From: DASSUC01 sp035649895
Lineage (GTDB): Bacteria > Actinomycetota > Actinomycetes > Mycobacteriales > Micromonosporaceae
NCBI GenBank assembly: GCA_035649895.1
Contig: DASRIS010000201.1
Location: 1-64,000, forward strand
Direction: 5' to 3'
DNA length: 64,000 nucleotides
Part shown: positions 8,358-15,594 of the stretch, one piece after another
Position numbering within the stretch: position 1 is the first letter of the stretch
Layout of the letters: the number at the start of each line of letters is the position of its first letter
The notes under the pieces: generated by a model
The model's input: the letters and a program-made list of their open reading frames with translations, nothing else
The model's database searches: none
What the model was told of the DNA's origin: nothing
Position numbers and translations under genes: made by a program

Positions 8358-10163
8358 TCACGGCTCCGGTACGGCCTGCACCGCCGCCGCGGCGTTGACC
8401 TTCCCCGCGCCCGCCGTGTTGTTCGGTGTGGCGCCGGTGGCGCTGTCCGACCGTGCCGTGGTGGCGAGCGCCTCGCTGGCCTGGGCCTGGGTCAGGGTCG
8501 GCTGCTTCTGGAGCAGGAGCGCGACGATGCCGGCGACCACCGGCGACGCCATCGACGTGCCCGACATGAGACCGTAGGCGTTCTTGAACAGGGACGGCTG
8601 TGCCGACATGACGAACTCGCCCGGCGCCGCCACCGTGGGAGCCGGCCGGCCGTCGCGCGTCGGGCCCCGGCTGGAGAACGCCGACAGGGCACCCGGAGCA
8701 CCTCCCCGGTTCGCGTACGAGGCCGCGGTGATGACCTCGTGCCCCGTACCGGGAATGGAGATCGTGCGGGAAGGGTCCTCGAACGGCGGCTGGAACCGCG
8801 GGCTGGGGTCCCCGCGCTGGATCCACGCGTCCCACCGGCCCGATGCGACGGAGTCGCCGGTCAGGGTCAGTGACCACGTCCCGTCCTCCACCACGGCGTC
8901 GTCCTCGTCGGCCGGGGAGATGACGATGAAGATGCGGTTGTCGAGGTTGCCGTCGTCCACATTGGAGTCGATGAAGACCCGGTCGCCGGCGCCGGTGGTC
9001 AGGCGGTGTTCTGTGGTCTGCCCGTGCGCCATGCCCGGCAGCGGGTCACCGGTCGGCGGTGCGACGCTCACGGAGAAGCGGTCGATGCCTGGGTACCAGA
9101 TGTCGACGACGATGTCGGCCTGGCGCCGTGGCGGCACGGTGAAGGTCACGACCTGCGACTCGCCCGTGGTGAGCCGGCCGCCCGCGTGGCGCTTGCGGGC
9201 GCCTTCGTTGCCGGCCGACTTCACCATGACCCGGCCCGGACCGCCGAGCAGGTTGTCGAGGCCGCGCTCGAAGGAGCTGCTGCCGTCGTGCGGGCCGATG
9301 TTGTCCCCCTGGCTCTGGTTGACCACGGCCGGGCGTCCCAGCTCGTTGGCCAGGCGGAAGATGTAGCGGACCGCGTCGAGCGAGGCGGCCGAGTCGCCGA
9401 GGCCCAGCTCGCCAGCTGCCCGCCCGCGGGTGTTCGCGACCACGACAATGTCCGCGGCCGGCGCCACCCCCGAGAACACCCGGTCCGTACGGGCCGGGCC
9501 GGCGGCCAGGCCGTCCCCCGCGGCGATGCCCGCGACATGGGTACCGTGGCAGCCGACATCGCGGATCGCCTGGTCCCGGTGGCGCACCACGTCGAACGGC
9601 TTGTCCGAGGCGATGGCCTCGTCGATCGCCGGCTTGCGGTACTCGACGCCGTAGCTGAACCCGGCCGGGCTGGTCTCGGCCCCCTGCGGCTCCGTCCCCT
9701 GGTCCCAGATGGCCAGGATGCGGGAGGTGCCGTCGTCGCGGCGGAACGCCGAGTGGAGATAGTCGATGCCCGAGTCGACGATGCCAATAATCACTCCGGC
9801 GCCGCGCAGGCCCGGCGGACCAACGTGTACGGCCGGCACGCCCGCCTCCGGCAGGCCGAGGTCCATCTCGTGGTGCAGGACGCGGGACAGCTCGACGCGT
9901 TGCACCGAGTCCAGCTGGGCAAGGGCCTCGAGCTGGTCCACGCGGACCTCGCCGGTGGCCACGTCACCGGCGACGCTGTGGACGCGCATGCCGGCCCGCT
10001 CGATGGTGGACACGTCGCCGGTGAACTGTACGAAGACCGTCGCGGTTGCCACCTCGTCGACCGGCTGGGCGACGTTGAACACTGACTGCTCGGACAGCCG
10101 GGCCAGGGTGACCGGGCTGCGCGCGGACACGAACTTTGCACCAGGGTCTAGCTTCGCCATCAC
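8358..10163 (-). CDS. S8 subtilisin-family serine peptidase, no signal peptide
   Basis: This 601-aa subtilase has the complete Asp-His-Ser triad: Asp130 in GIVDSGIDYLHSAF, His206 in GCHGTHVAGIAAG, and Ser537 in GTSMASPVVAG. An I9-like prodomain occupies about residues 35-100. A jelly-roll-like insert appears to lie between the His and Ser blocks (about 345-465: TFTVPPRRQADIVVDIWYPGIDRFSVSV onward). No Sec or Tat signal peptide or lipobox is visible, so the enzyme appears cytosolic or uses another export route. The gene starts at GTG 10163 or the following ATG at 10160, behind AAAGGAG. It is followed 82 bp later by a small prodomain-like gene and faces an NB-ARC/TPR regulator, which suggests controlled intracellular proteolysis. 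Confidence 0.9.
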   Translation of the reverse strand: MMAKLDPGAKFVSARSPVTLARLSEQSVFNVAQPVDEVATATVFVQFTGDVSTIERAGMRVHSVAGDVATGEVRVDQLEALAQLDSVQRVELSRVLHHEMDLGLPEAGVPAVHVGPPGLRGAGVIIGIVDSGIDYLHSAFRRDDGTSRILAIWDQGTEPQGAETSPAGFSYGVEYRKPAIDEAIASDKPFDVVRHRDQAIRDVGCHGTHVAGIAAGDGLAAGPARTDRVFSGVAPAADIVVVANTRGRAAGELGLGDSAASLDAVRYIFRLANELGRPAVVNQSQGDNIGPHDGSSSFERGLDNLLGGPGRVMVKSAGNEGARKRHAGGRLTTGESQVVTFTVPPRRQADIVVDIWYPGIDRFSVSVAPPTGDPLPGMAHGQTTEHRLTTGAGDRVFIDSNVDDGNLDNRIFIVISPADEDDAVVEDGTWSLTLTGDSVASGRWDAWIQRGDPSPRFQPPFEDPSRTISIPGTGHEVITAASYANRGGAPGALSAFSSRGPTRDGRPAPTVAAPGEFVMSAQPSLFKNAYGLMSGTSMASPVVAGIVALLLQKQPTLTQAQASEALATTARSDSATGATPNNTAGAGKVNAAAAVQAVPEP

Positions 10164-10219
10164 AACACTCCTTTCGCTTCTGCGAGTGTCGAGTGGCGCC
10201 GGCCGGGGTTGACGCAGCC

Positions 10220-10954
10220 TTACGAAACTGGACGCGTGCTGTGCTGTTCGCGGGCCCGCGTCCTACCTGACGTGGCGGCGTACCTCGGCGGTGAACTGCG
10301 GTAGGCCGGTGCGTTCGAGCAGGGGCAGCAGTCCCGCGATAGAAGTGGGCTCGCGTCGGTAGGAGGACGCCTGTTGCTCGAGGACATCGACGGTGAGGCC
10401 GGGGTAGAGGTCGAGCTGGTCGAGGAGGAAGTCGTCCGGGTGGACGGCGAGGATGTCGTACGGCTTGAGCGCCGGCTCGGGGAAGTCTCGGACGTTGAAG
10501 GTGACGATGACCTCGGCGTTGGCGCGTACTGCGGCAGCGAGCGCTTGGGCTTGGCGGTCATGTCGTAGAGGCCGTCGTCCTCGGCGTCGGTGACCATCTG
10601 GTCGAGCGTCTGGCGCCGTTCACGGCGTGTGCGGTCACGGTAGTCAAGGATGTCGCGGAGCATGACCCGCCGATGCCTGCCGCGCATCGTGTACGGAATC
10701 TCTCCATCAGTGAGCAGCCGGACAAGGGTTGGCCGGGAGATGTTGAGCAGGTCGGCGGCCTCCTGCGTGGTGAGCATGGTGTTGTGTGGCGCGACTGAGA
10801 TGGCCATGCTCTGCGACAAGGCGGTCACCACGTCCCGAAGGACTCGGTACAGCTCGTCGGGAATGTCCATCTCGGAGCCGTCCGGGCCGATCAGCCGCGC
10901 TCGTGCCGGCTCCTCCAGCCGAGCCAGCGGCGGCTGATGAAGATCGAGCAGCAC
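10220..10954 (-). CDS. HTH antitoxin (excisionase-like) with deranged C-terminus
   Basis: The N-terminal part is a typical DNA-binding antitoxin of the HTH/excisionase type found with PIN toxins. It has a GPDGSEMDIPDELYRVLRDV segment, then MLTTQEAADLLNISRPTLVRLL as the helix-turn-helix and IPYTMRGRHRRVMLRDILDYRDR as the wing. GTG at 10954 was chosen because an AGGGGG ribosome-binding site precedes it and family similarity starts there. After DAEDDGLYDMTAKP the frame runs through the remnant of the PIN gene in a wrong frame, giving a low-complexity Ser/Thr/Arg tail. I infer that a deletion removed the antitoxin stop and the toxin start. The HTH part may still fold. Confidence 0.65.
   Translation of the reverse strand: MLLDLHQPPLARLEEPARARLIGPDGSEMDIPDELYRVLRDVVTALSQSMAISVAPHNTMLTTQEAADLLNISRPTLVRLLTDGEIPYTMRGRHRRVMLRDILDYRDRTRRERRQTLDQMVTDAEDDGLYDMTAKPKRSLPQYAPTPRSSSPSTSETSPSRRSSRTTSSPSTRTTSSSTSSTSTPASPSMSSSNRRPPTDASPLLSRDCCPCSNAPAYRSSPPRYAATSGRTRAREQHSTRPVS
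10263..10560 (-). pseudogene. PIN-domain toxin, 3' remnant only
   Basis: Reading the minus strand one frame off from the antitoxin gives a coherent C-terminal PIN-toxin segment: QAQALAAAVRANAEVIVTF, NVRDFPEPALKPYDILAVH, PDDFLLDQLDLYPGLTVDVL, ending in LPQFTAEVRRHVR and TAG. The first half of a PIN domain, including the initial Asp motif and most acidic residues, is missing. The toxin is therefore dead, and the module was broken by an internal deletion at its junction with the antitoxin gene. Confidence 0.75.
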
Positions 10955-11125
10955 CCCCCTGATCAGCGGAAGCAGGCTCGAAAACCGCCCGAAGGGCCCA
11001 ACGGCCCGGCCGACGCGGTTGGCACCGGCCATACGGGTGGGCACACGAGCTGGCGGCCCGCAGCGACCACAGCCGATCAGACAACTTGATGTACACTCTT
11101 GATAGCTACCAACCGAGGGGGCGTC

Positions 11126-11374
11126 ATGGGGGAGACTGCGATCGCGAGGCTCTTCACGCACGGCAGAAGCCAGGCCGTACGACTGCCCAAGGAGTTCCGG
11201 CTGCCCGGCGACCGGGTACGCGTCCGCCACATGGGAGATGGCGTGCTGCTGGAGCCGATCGCTTCCGACATCGACGCGTGGTTCGCCGAGCTTGACCGCT
11301 TCGCGGATGTGCCGTTGTTCGATGACGGCAGGAACCAGCCGCCCGCGCCCGTCGGCGAGGAAATCTTCGGGTGA
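11126..11374 (+). CDS. vapB: VapB-type antitoxin (AbrB/SpoVT fold)
   Basis: This 82-aa swapped-hairpin AbrB-type antitoxin binds its own promoter and neutralises the adjacent PIN toxin. The N-terminal AIARLFTHGRSQAVRLPKEFRLPGDRVRV segment is diagnostic, and the acidic C-terminus (DIDAWFAELDRFADVPLFDD) is the probable toxin-binding tail. ATG at 11126 was preferred over ATG at 11099 because GAGGGGG lies just upstream and the fold begins there. Its stop overlaps the vapC start (GTGA). The AT-rich region at 11085-11110 immediately upstream is the likely autoregulated promoter. Confidence 0.88.
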   Translation: MGETAIARLFTHGRSQAVRLPKEFRLPGDRVRVRHMGDGVLLEPIASDIDAWFAELDRFADVPLFDDGRNQPPAPVGEEIFG

Positions 11375-11781
11375 GCTACCTCCTCGACACCAACGCCGTG
11401 GTCGCGCTGCTGCGGAACAAACCAGCCAAAGCGCGGGAACGGTACCGGGAGGCCGAAGCGTCAGGAGACTACCTGGCACTCTCATCCGTCGTCTTGTTCG
11501 AACTGTGGTATGGCGTAGCGAAGAGCAGCCAGGTGCCGGAAAACACCGAACGGCTGCGGATACTGCTTTCTGGAGATCTGGACCTGCTGGACTTCGACGA
11601 CGAAGACGCCCGGACCGCCGGCCAGGTGCGCGCGGCCCTAGAAAAGAGCGGGAATCCGATCGGCGCTTACGACCTGTTGATCGCTGGCCAGGCGCTCCGG
11701 CGCGGGCTGACAGTCGTCACCGCCAACACCGCCGAGTTTGGCCGGGTCAAAGGCCTGAGCTGGCAGGACTGGACCAACTGA
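11371..11781 (+). CDS. vapC: VapC-type PIN-domain ribonuclease toxin
   Basis: This 136-aa PIN-domain endoribonuclease is the toxin of an intact VapBC pair. Catalytic acidic residues are visible as LLDTN at the N-terminus (Asp6), SVVLFELWYG (Glu at about 44), IGAYDLLIAGQA (Asp at about 99) and VTANTAEF near the end, with the expected family spacing and length. The GTG start overlaps the antitoxin stop, indicating translational coupling. VapC enzymes typically cleave tRNA or rRNA; the target here is unknown. Confidence 0.9.
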   Translation: MSYLLDTNAVVALLRNKPAKARERYREAEASGDYLALSSVVLFELWYGVAKSSQVPENTERLRILLSGDLDLLDFDDEDARTAGQVRAALEKSGNPIGAYDLLIAGQALRRGLTVVTANTAEFGRVKGLSWQDWTN

Positions 11782-12160
11782 CCTGCGGGTAGCTAAAGCC
11801 GCAGGAAGCGCGCCATGGACGGCACTCCGTACACCGGGCTGAAGACCTCCGGTGCCCATCGTGAGCTTCTACGCACGACTTACCGGGCAAACTCCCGTAT
11901 GGCCTGTTCACGGCCTGCCCTGTCCAGTTCCCGACAGGGCACGGGTCGCCTCGCCCGAGGCTGCCACAATGATGGTCCCGAACAGACCTCGCTCTATGCG
12001 GTGGCGATGCCTGTTCGGTCGCCGGGCCACCTGACCAGCATCAGTCGACGGCCGTCACGCCCAATGACGCGGCGTGGTACGCCGTAGACCTCCTGCCGCG
12101 GCCGGACCCGGGCCGGTTGTGCCGGTGTTGGTTGGTCCGCGGAGACGAGGCTGAGCAGGT
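11782..12160. other. intergenic region after vapC, with a small hairpin
   Basis: No convincing gene is seen in these 379 bp. Directly after the vapC stop, CCTGCGG (11782-11788) and CCGCAGG (11799-11805) form a 7-bp stem that could act as a weak terminator. Small open frames here have no family features or ribosome-binding sites. The promoter of the 12161 gene should lie in the right half. Confidence 0.5.
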
Positions 12161-13429
12161 ATGGAAGGGATCCCTACCACGTTCCGGATCCGTCGTCTCC
12201 TGCTCGTCGAGCTCGTGCCGGTGCTGGTTGGCGCTGCTTTTCTCGCGCTTGCGCTCCTCGCGGCTGCCGGTGAACCGGTCGGCGGTCGGCCCCGCGACTG
12301 GGTGACCGACCGACCGCCGCGCGACCTGGCGGCCGGGGTGGTCGTGCTGGTCGTGGCGGTGACCGTGGTGCTGTGGCTGCGGTGGCTGCTGGAGCGGCTG
12401 CTGTCCGGCCACCTCCCGGGGTTGGCTGGCGCGCGCGCGTTCCGCCTGGTCTGGCCCAGCCGGCTGCCTGCCGCGCTGGCCGGCTCGCGCGGCACCATCG
12501 ACCGGGTCTACGGCTTTGACCTGGCCACGGCCTGGCCACGGTTGGACCCGCTGCTCAGCGACCAGGTGCGCCGACAGGTCGAGCAGCGGCGGATGGCGTT
12601 CGAGCTCGCTCTCCGGAGCACCTCCACCGCCGCGGCAGTGACGCTTGCGGCCGTCGCCGCCCTGTTCGTATGGCCGCGCTCGGCCCTGCTCCTGCTGCCC
12701 GCCCCTGCCGTGGTCACCGTGGTCGCGTACCGGGCCGCCGTGCGCAACGCCACCAGGTACGGCCAGGCCATGCGCGTCGCGTTCGACCTGCACCGGTTCG
12801 ACCTGCTCGCCGCGCTACACCTGCCGCTGCCGGACAGCCCCGCCGAGGAGCGGGCGTTCAACCGCAGGCTCAGCGAGGCATGGGCCATTGGTGTACCTCT
12901 CGACGTGGCCTACCGGCACCGCGATGTCGGCACCGACGTGCTCGACCGGGTCGAGGACGCGGTCAAGGACGTCCTAGTCCCGCCGACGCCAGTGACGTTC
13001 CGCGGTGTCGTCGAGGTGACCCTGCAGGGTGCGGAGCCGGTTGACGACCGGGACGAACGGCGGTGGCGCATCCCGGCCGGGCGCCGCTCGCGGCTGCAGG
13101 TGGCGCTGGTCGTCGGGCTGGACGCGATGGCGCCCGGACGGCACGGCCCGCGGGAGGACTGGGAGAACCCCAGCGCCGTTGCTACGGAGTTCCTCGACGT
13201 CCGGGGGCGCGCGGCGCCCCGGGTCGAGATCGAGATTGACATCGACGCCCCGTTCATCGACGTGGCCGAGCCGCACCACTCTCTCGACCTGGCGAGCGAC
13301 GAGGACCTCGGGGTGAGCTCGACCGACATCACGGTGCCGCGACCCGGGCGCTACGACCTTCTGGTGACCCTGTTCTCCTCCGGACGGCTGGTGCAGGCCG
13401 TCCCCATCGAGCTGCAGGCAGTGTCATGA
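12161..13429 (+). CDS. polytopic membrane protein upstream of a CHAT protease
   Basis: This 422-aa protein of unknown function has about four predicted membrane helices in two pairs (roughly residues 13-36 and 56-78, then 152-170 and 176-196). Between the pairs lies a charged loop, and a C-terminal ~200-residue soluble part carries repeated beta-like stretches (VTFRGVVEVTLQGAE and RVEIEIDIDAPFIDVAE). It overlaps the CHAT gene by 4 bp (ATGA), so the two are translationally coupled. This placement suggests a membrane sensor, receptor or target for the protease module. Function is inferred from context only. Confidence 0.7.
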   Translation: MEGIPTTFRIRRLLLVELVPVLVGAAFLALALLAAAGEPVGGRPRDWVTDRPPRDLAAGVVVLVVAVTVVLWLRWLLERLLSGHLPGLAGARAFRLVWPSRLPAALAGSRGTIDRVYGFDLATAWPRLDPLLSDQVRRQVEQRRMAFELALRSTSTAAAVTLAAVAALFVWPRSALLLLPAPAVVTVVAYRAAVRNATRYGQAMRVAFDLHRFDLLAALHLPLPDSPAEERAFNRRLSEAWAIGVPLDVAYRHRDVGTDVLDRVEDAVKDVLVPPTPVTFRGVVEVTLQGAEPVDDRDERRWRIPAGRRSRLQVALVVGLDAMAPGRHGPREDWENPSAVATEFLDVRGRAAPRVEIEIDIDAPFIDVAEPHHSLDLASDEDLGVSSTDITVPRPGRYDLLVTLFSSGRLVQAVPIELQAVS

Positions 13430-14679
13430 ACGGACCGACCCCGTCAGCGCCCGACCTGCGGATCCGCACGACGGACCAGGGCCGGGCGTTGACGCTGTCC
13501 GGGCCACGTCTCGGCACTGACCCGGTGACGTTGGGCACTGCCGGCGAGGTTGCCATACGTACGTTGCACTCCCAGTTCGTCCAGAATCTCGTACGCTTCC
13601 GCCAGCTCGTCGGCGACGCGCTGCCCTGCACCCCGGAGCTGGCGGTGGCGGCGCTGGCCGAGCTCGCCGAGGCGGGCCGCGTCTTCCTGAGCCAGGTCCT
13701 CGAGTCCGTCAGTGACCTGGACCGTCTCGTCGAGTGCTTCCGGCGTGCTTGTCCGACCTGGCAGGGTGGGCCGAGACGACGGCCGTTGCAGATCCAGTCC
13801 TACGGCCGCCTCAACGAGCACCTACCGTGGGAGCTGCTGCCGGTGTTCGAGCATCGGCACATCCCGTCGGCTGCCACCGTAGCCGACCTCGATGCCGCCT
13901 GCCGGCCGTTCGGCGGCTTCGCCGCCTTGGTCGAGCGGCGCCTGCCGAAGAGAGTGCCGCTGCGCACGATCCTCGACACCAGCCGGGGCCTTGGCGTGCG
14001 CTTCTTCTACCACGCCAGGTACGACGGCGCCCAGGCCGAGCTGGGCTTTCTCCGCGCGCACGCGGGCCCCATCCGGCTGCGTGGACCGTACCCGGACGGA
14101 AGCTGCCCGACGCCGTCGATCGGGCAGCAGCTGCGCGATCCCACCCTCGACGACGGGGGCCGACCCACCGACCTCGCCGACCATGTCGTCCACTTCGCCT
14201 GCCACTGCGACACGCTGTCGCCACGCCCCGACGAGTACGCCTTCCACCTGGCCGACGAGGACGGCAACTCGACCAGGGTGTCGGTTCGGCAGCTGCTCAA
14301 CGAGCTCGTGCTGGCGGCGCCGTGGGCAGACGACGACGCGCAGATGCCGGTGGTGTTCGTCAACGCGTGCGACAGCGCCGCCCTCGACTCCCAGTGCGGG
14401 ACGGGCCTGCTCACCCCGTTCGACAAGAACCGCAACCTGGCCCTGATCGGCACGGTGGCCAGCGTCCCCGACCAGCTGGCCGCCGGCTTCTCCCAGCGCG
14501 TCTACGCGCACCTGCTGGGCGGTGGCACCCTTGGCGCCGCGTTGTTCGAGGCCCGCCGGTTCCTGCTGCTCCGGCACGCTAACCCGCTGGGGATCCTGTA
14601 CTGCCTCTACGGCAACGCCGACCTGCGCATGCTGCCGGTCACCCGACCGAGACCCACACCCACCGGAGGTCACCCATGA
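13426..14679 (+). CDS. CHAT-domain caspase-like cysteine protease
   Basis: This 417-aa cytosolic protein has a C-terminal CHAT (caspase-HetF-associated) protease domain. The His-Cys dyad is visible: His260 in HVVHFACHCD and Cys315 in PVVFVNACDSA. The typical end of the family follows, with LIGTVASVPDQLAAGFSQRVYAHLL and ALFEARRFLL. The N-terminal ~150 residues include a helical segment and LNEHLPWELLPV, a feature of many CHAT proteins. CHAT proteases act in bacterial programmed-cell-death and immune systems by cleaving partner proteins such as gasdermins. The gene is coupled to the membrane protein before it and, through a 7-codon mini-ORF, to the 257-aa gene after it, which is the best candidate substrate. 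Confidence 0.9.
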   Translation: MNGPTPSAPDLRIRTTDQGRALTLSGPRLGTDPVTLGTAGEVAIRTLHSQFVQNLVRFRQLVGDALPCTPELAVAALAELAEAGRVFLSQVLESVSDLDRLVECFRRACPTWQGGPRRRPLQIQSYGRLNEHLPWELLPVFEHRHIPSAATVADLDAACRPFGGFAALVERRLPKRVPLRTILDTSRGLGVRFFYHARYDGAQAELGFLRAHAGPIRLRGPYPDGSCPTPSIGQQLRDPTLDDGGRPTDLADHVVHFACHCDTLSPRPDEYAFHLADEDGNSTRVSVRQLLNELVLAAPWADDDAQMPVVFVNACDSAALDSQCGTGLLTPFDKNRNLALIGTVASVPDQLAAGFSQRVYAHLLGGGTLGAALFEARRFLLLRHANPLGILYCLYGNADLRMLPVTRPRPTPTGGHP

Positions 14680-14699
14680 ACGCCCGGGGCCGCTCATGA
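14676..14699 (+). CDS. 7-codon mini-ORF bridging two genes
   Basis: The strong ribosome-binding site CGGAGG at 14663-14668 serves ATG 14676, not the next long gene. That ATG overlaps the CHAT stop, reads MNARGRS and stops at TGA 14697-14699, which overlaps the ATG (14696) of the 257-aa gene. It looks like a translational relay by termination-reinitiation. A frame error near 14690 fusing this start to the next gene is the alternative. Confidence 0.5.
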   Translation: MNARGRS

Positions 14700-15469
14700 G
14701 ATCGGTACCCCGCAGCTACTGGCACGAGTTCCGGGGCGCCTTCGCGCGCCTGCCGGTCTGGCTGCCCGGCACCCCCATCCAGCTCGGCGACGTCGGGCTG
14801 CTCAGCGCCGACGGCTGGGCGCCGGTCACCACCCTGGCCGGGGCGGGCATCGCCTACCGGGTGGGGCCGAAAGGCACTCCGGTCGACTACGACTACCACT
14901 CCGCACACGGCACCGAGGTCTCCACCACCGTGGCCGCGCAGGGCGGCCCGCTGCCCGCGCCGGTGACGACCGCCGGCGCCACGCTGCACTACCGCTTCAG
15001 CCGCCAGGGCGCGTTCGTGGTACGGGCCCGGGACGTCCGGGCGCGGCAGATCGTGGACCTCGCGGCGGTCGCGGAGCAGGTGCTGGCCGCGTACCAGGAA
15101 GGCACCTGGGACCGCGGCTGGACCGTCGTGACCGAGGTGGGCGTGGCCGGGCCGGTGCTGGTCCTGGTCTCCGGGCGCGCGGGCGCCGAGGCGACGGTGG
15201 AGCTGGCCGCGACCGCGGCGGTGGGTGTCGTCCCGGAGCTCGGCGTCAACACCGGGGTACGGGTGCTGAGCGAGCGCGGTCTGGCCGCGTCTTTCGTTTC
15301 CCGGCAGCCCACCGCGCTGATGTGGTCCGGTCGCTATGTCCATGACCCGCTGGTCGGCAACACCCGGCTCCGCACCCGGGGGCCGGAGGCCGGCACCACG
15401 CCGGGCGACCCCTTCTTCGCCGAGGTCACCGCCCCACCCCAGGCGGACAGCCCGCCGAAAGGTGACTGA
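14696..15469 (+). CDS. beta-rich protein next to CHAT protease, possible gasdermin-like effector
   Basis: This 257-aa protein has no family I recognise with confidence. It has no signal peptide or hydrophobic helix. The N-terminus carries PGTPIQLGDVGLL and LAGAGIAYRVG; the centre has alternating polar/apolar strands (GATLHYRFSRQGAFVVRARDV), a helical block (QIVDLAAVAEQVLAAYQEG), then WTVVTEVGVAGPVLVLVSG and GVRVLSERGLAASFV. A strand-helix-strand order with a VVTEV element is reminiscent of gasdermin pore-forming domains, which are CHAT substrates in bacteria. This is only a resemblance judged by eye. Coupling to the CHAT gene supports an effector or substrate role. A promoter for the next operon starts at its stop codon. 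Confidence 0.6.
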   Translation: MRSVPRSYWHEFRGAFARLPVWLPGTPIQLGDVGLLSADGWAPVTTLAGAGIAYRVGPKGTPVDYDYHSAHGTEVSTTVAAQGGPLPAPVTTAGATLHYRFSRQGAFVVRARDVRARQIVDLAAVAEQVLAAYQEGTWDRGWTVVTEVGVAGPVLVLVSGRAGAEATVELAATAAVGVVPELGVNTGVRVLSERGLAASFVSRQPTALMWSGRYVHDPLVGNTRLRTRGPEAGTTPGDPFFAEVTAPPQADSPPKGD

Positions 15470-15495
15470 AAGTGCCGTCGATATACACATATAGT
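15467..15495 (+). promoter_or_regulatory. candidate promoter for the glnX-pknG island
   Basis: TGAAAG (15467-15472) and TATAGT (15490-15495) are separated by 17 bp, with a good -10 and a weak -35. The -35 overlaps the TGA of the preceding gene. It lies about 100 bp before the glnX start and would separate the island from the CHAT unit transcriptionally. Confidence 0.5.
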
Positions 15496-15515
15496 CTGGG
15501 TCACAATAACGGCTC

Positions 15516-15538
15516 GCATTCCGCAGTGCGGCGAATGC
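15516..15538 (+). promoter_or_regulatory. inverted repeat in the glnX leader
   Basis: GCATTCCGC and GCGGCGAATGC form an imperfect hairpin or dyad around AGT. Its position 20 bp downstream of the candidate -10 fits an operator or a leader hairpin; no regulator is identified. Confidence 0.4.
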
Positions 15539-15594
15539 CAACCCTCGGTTCCCAGTTTCGGCCCCGTTGAGTCGACACCAAGGAGGGCTGGTCG

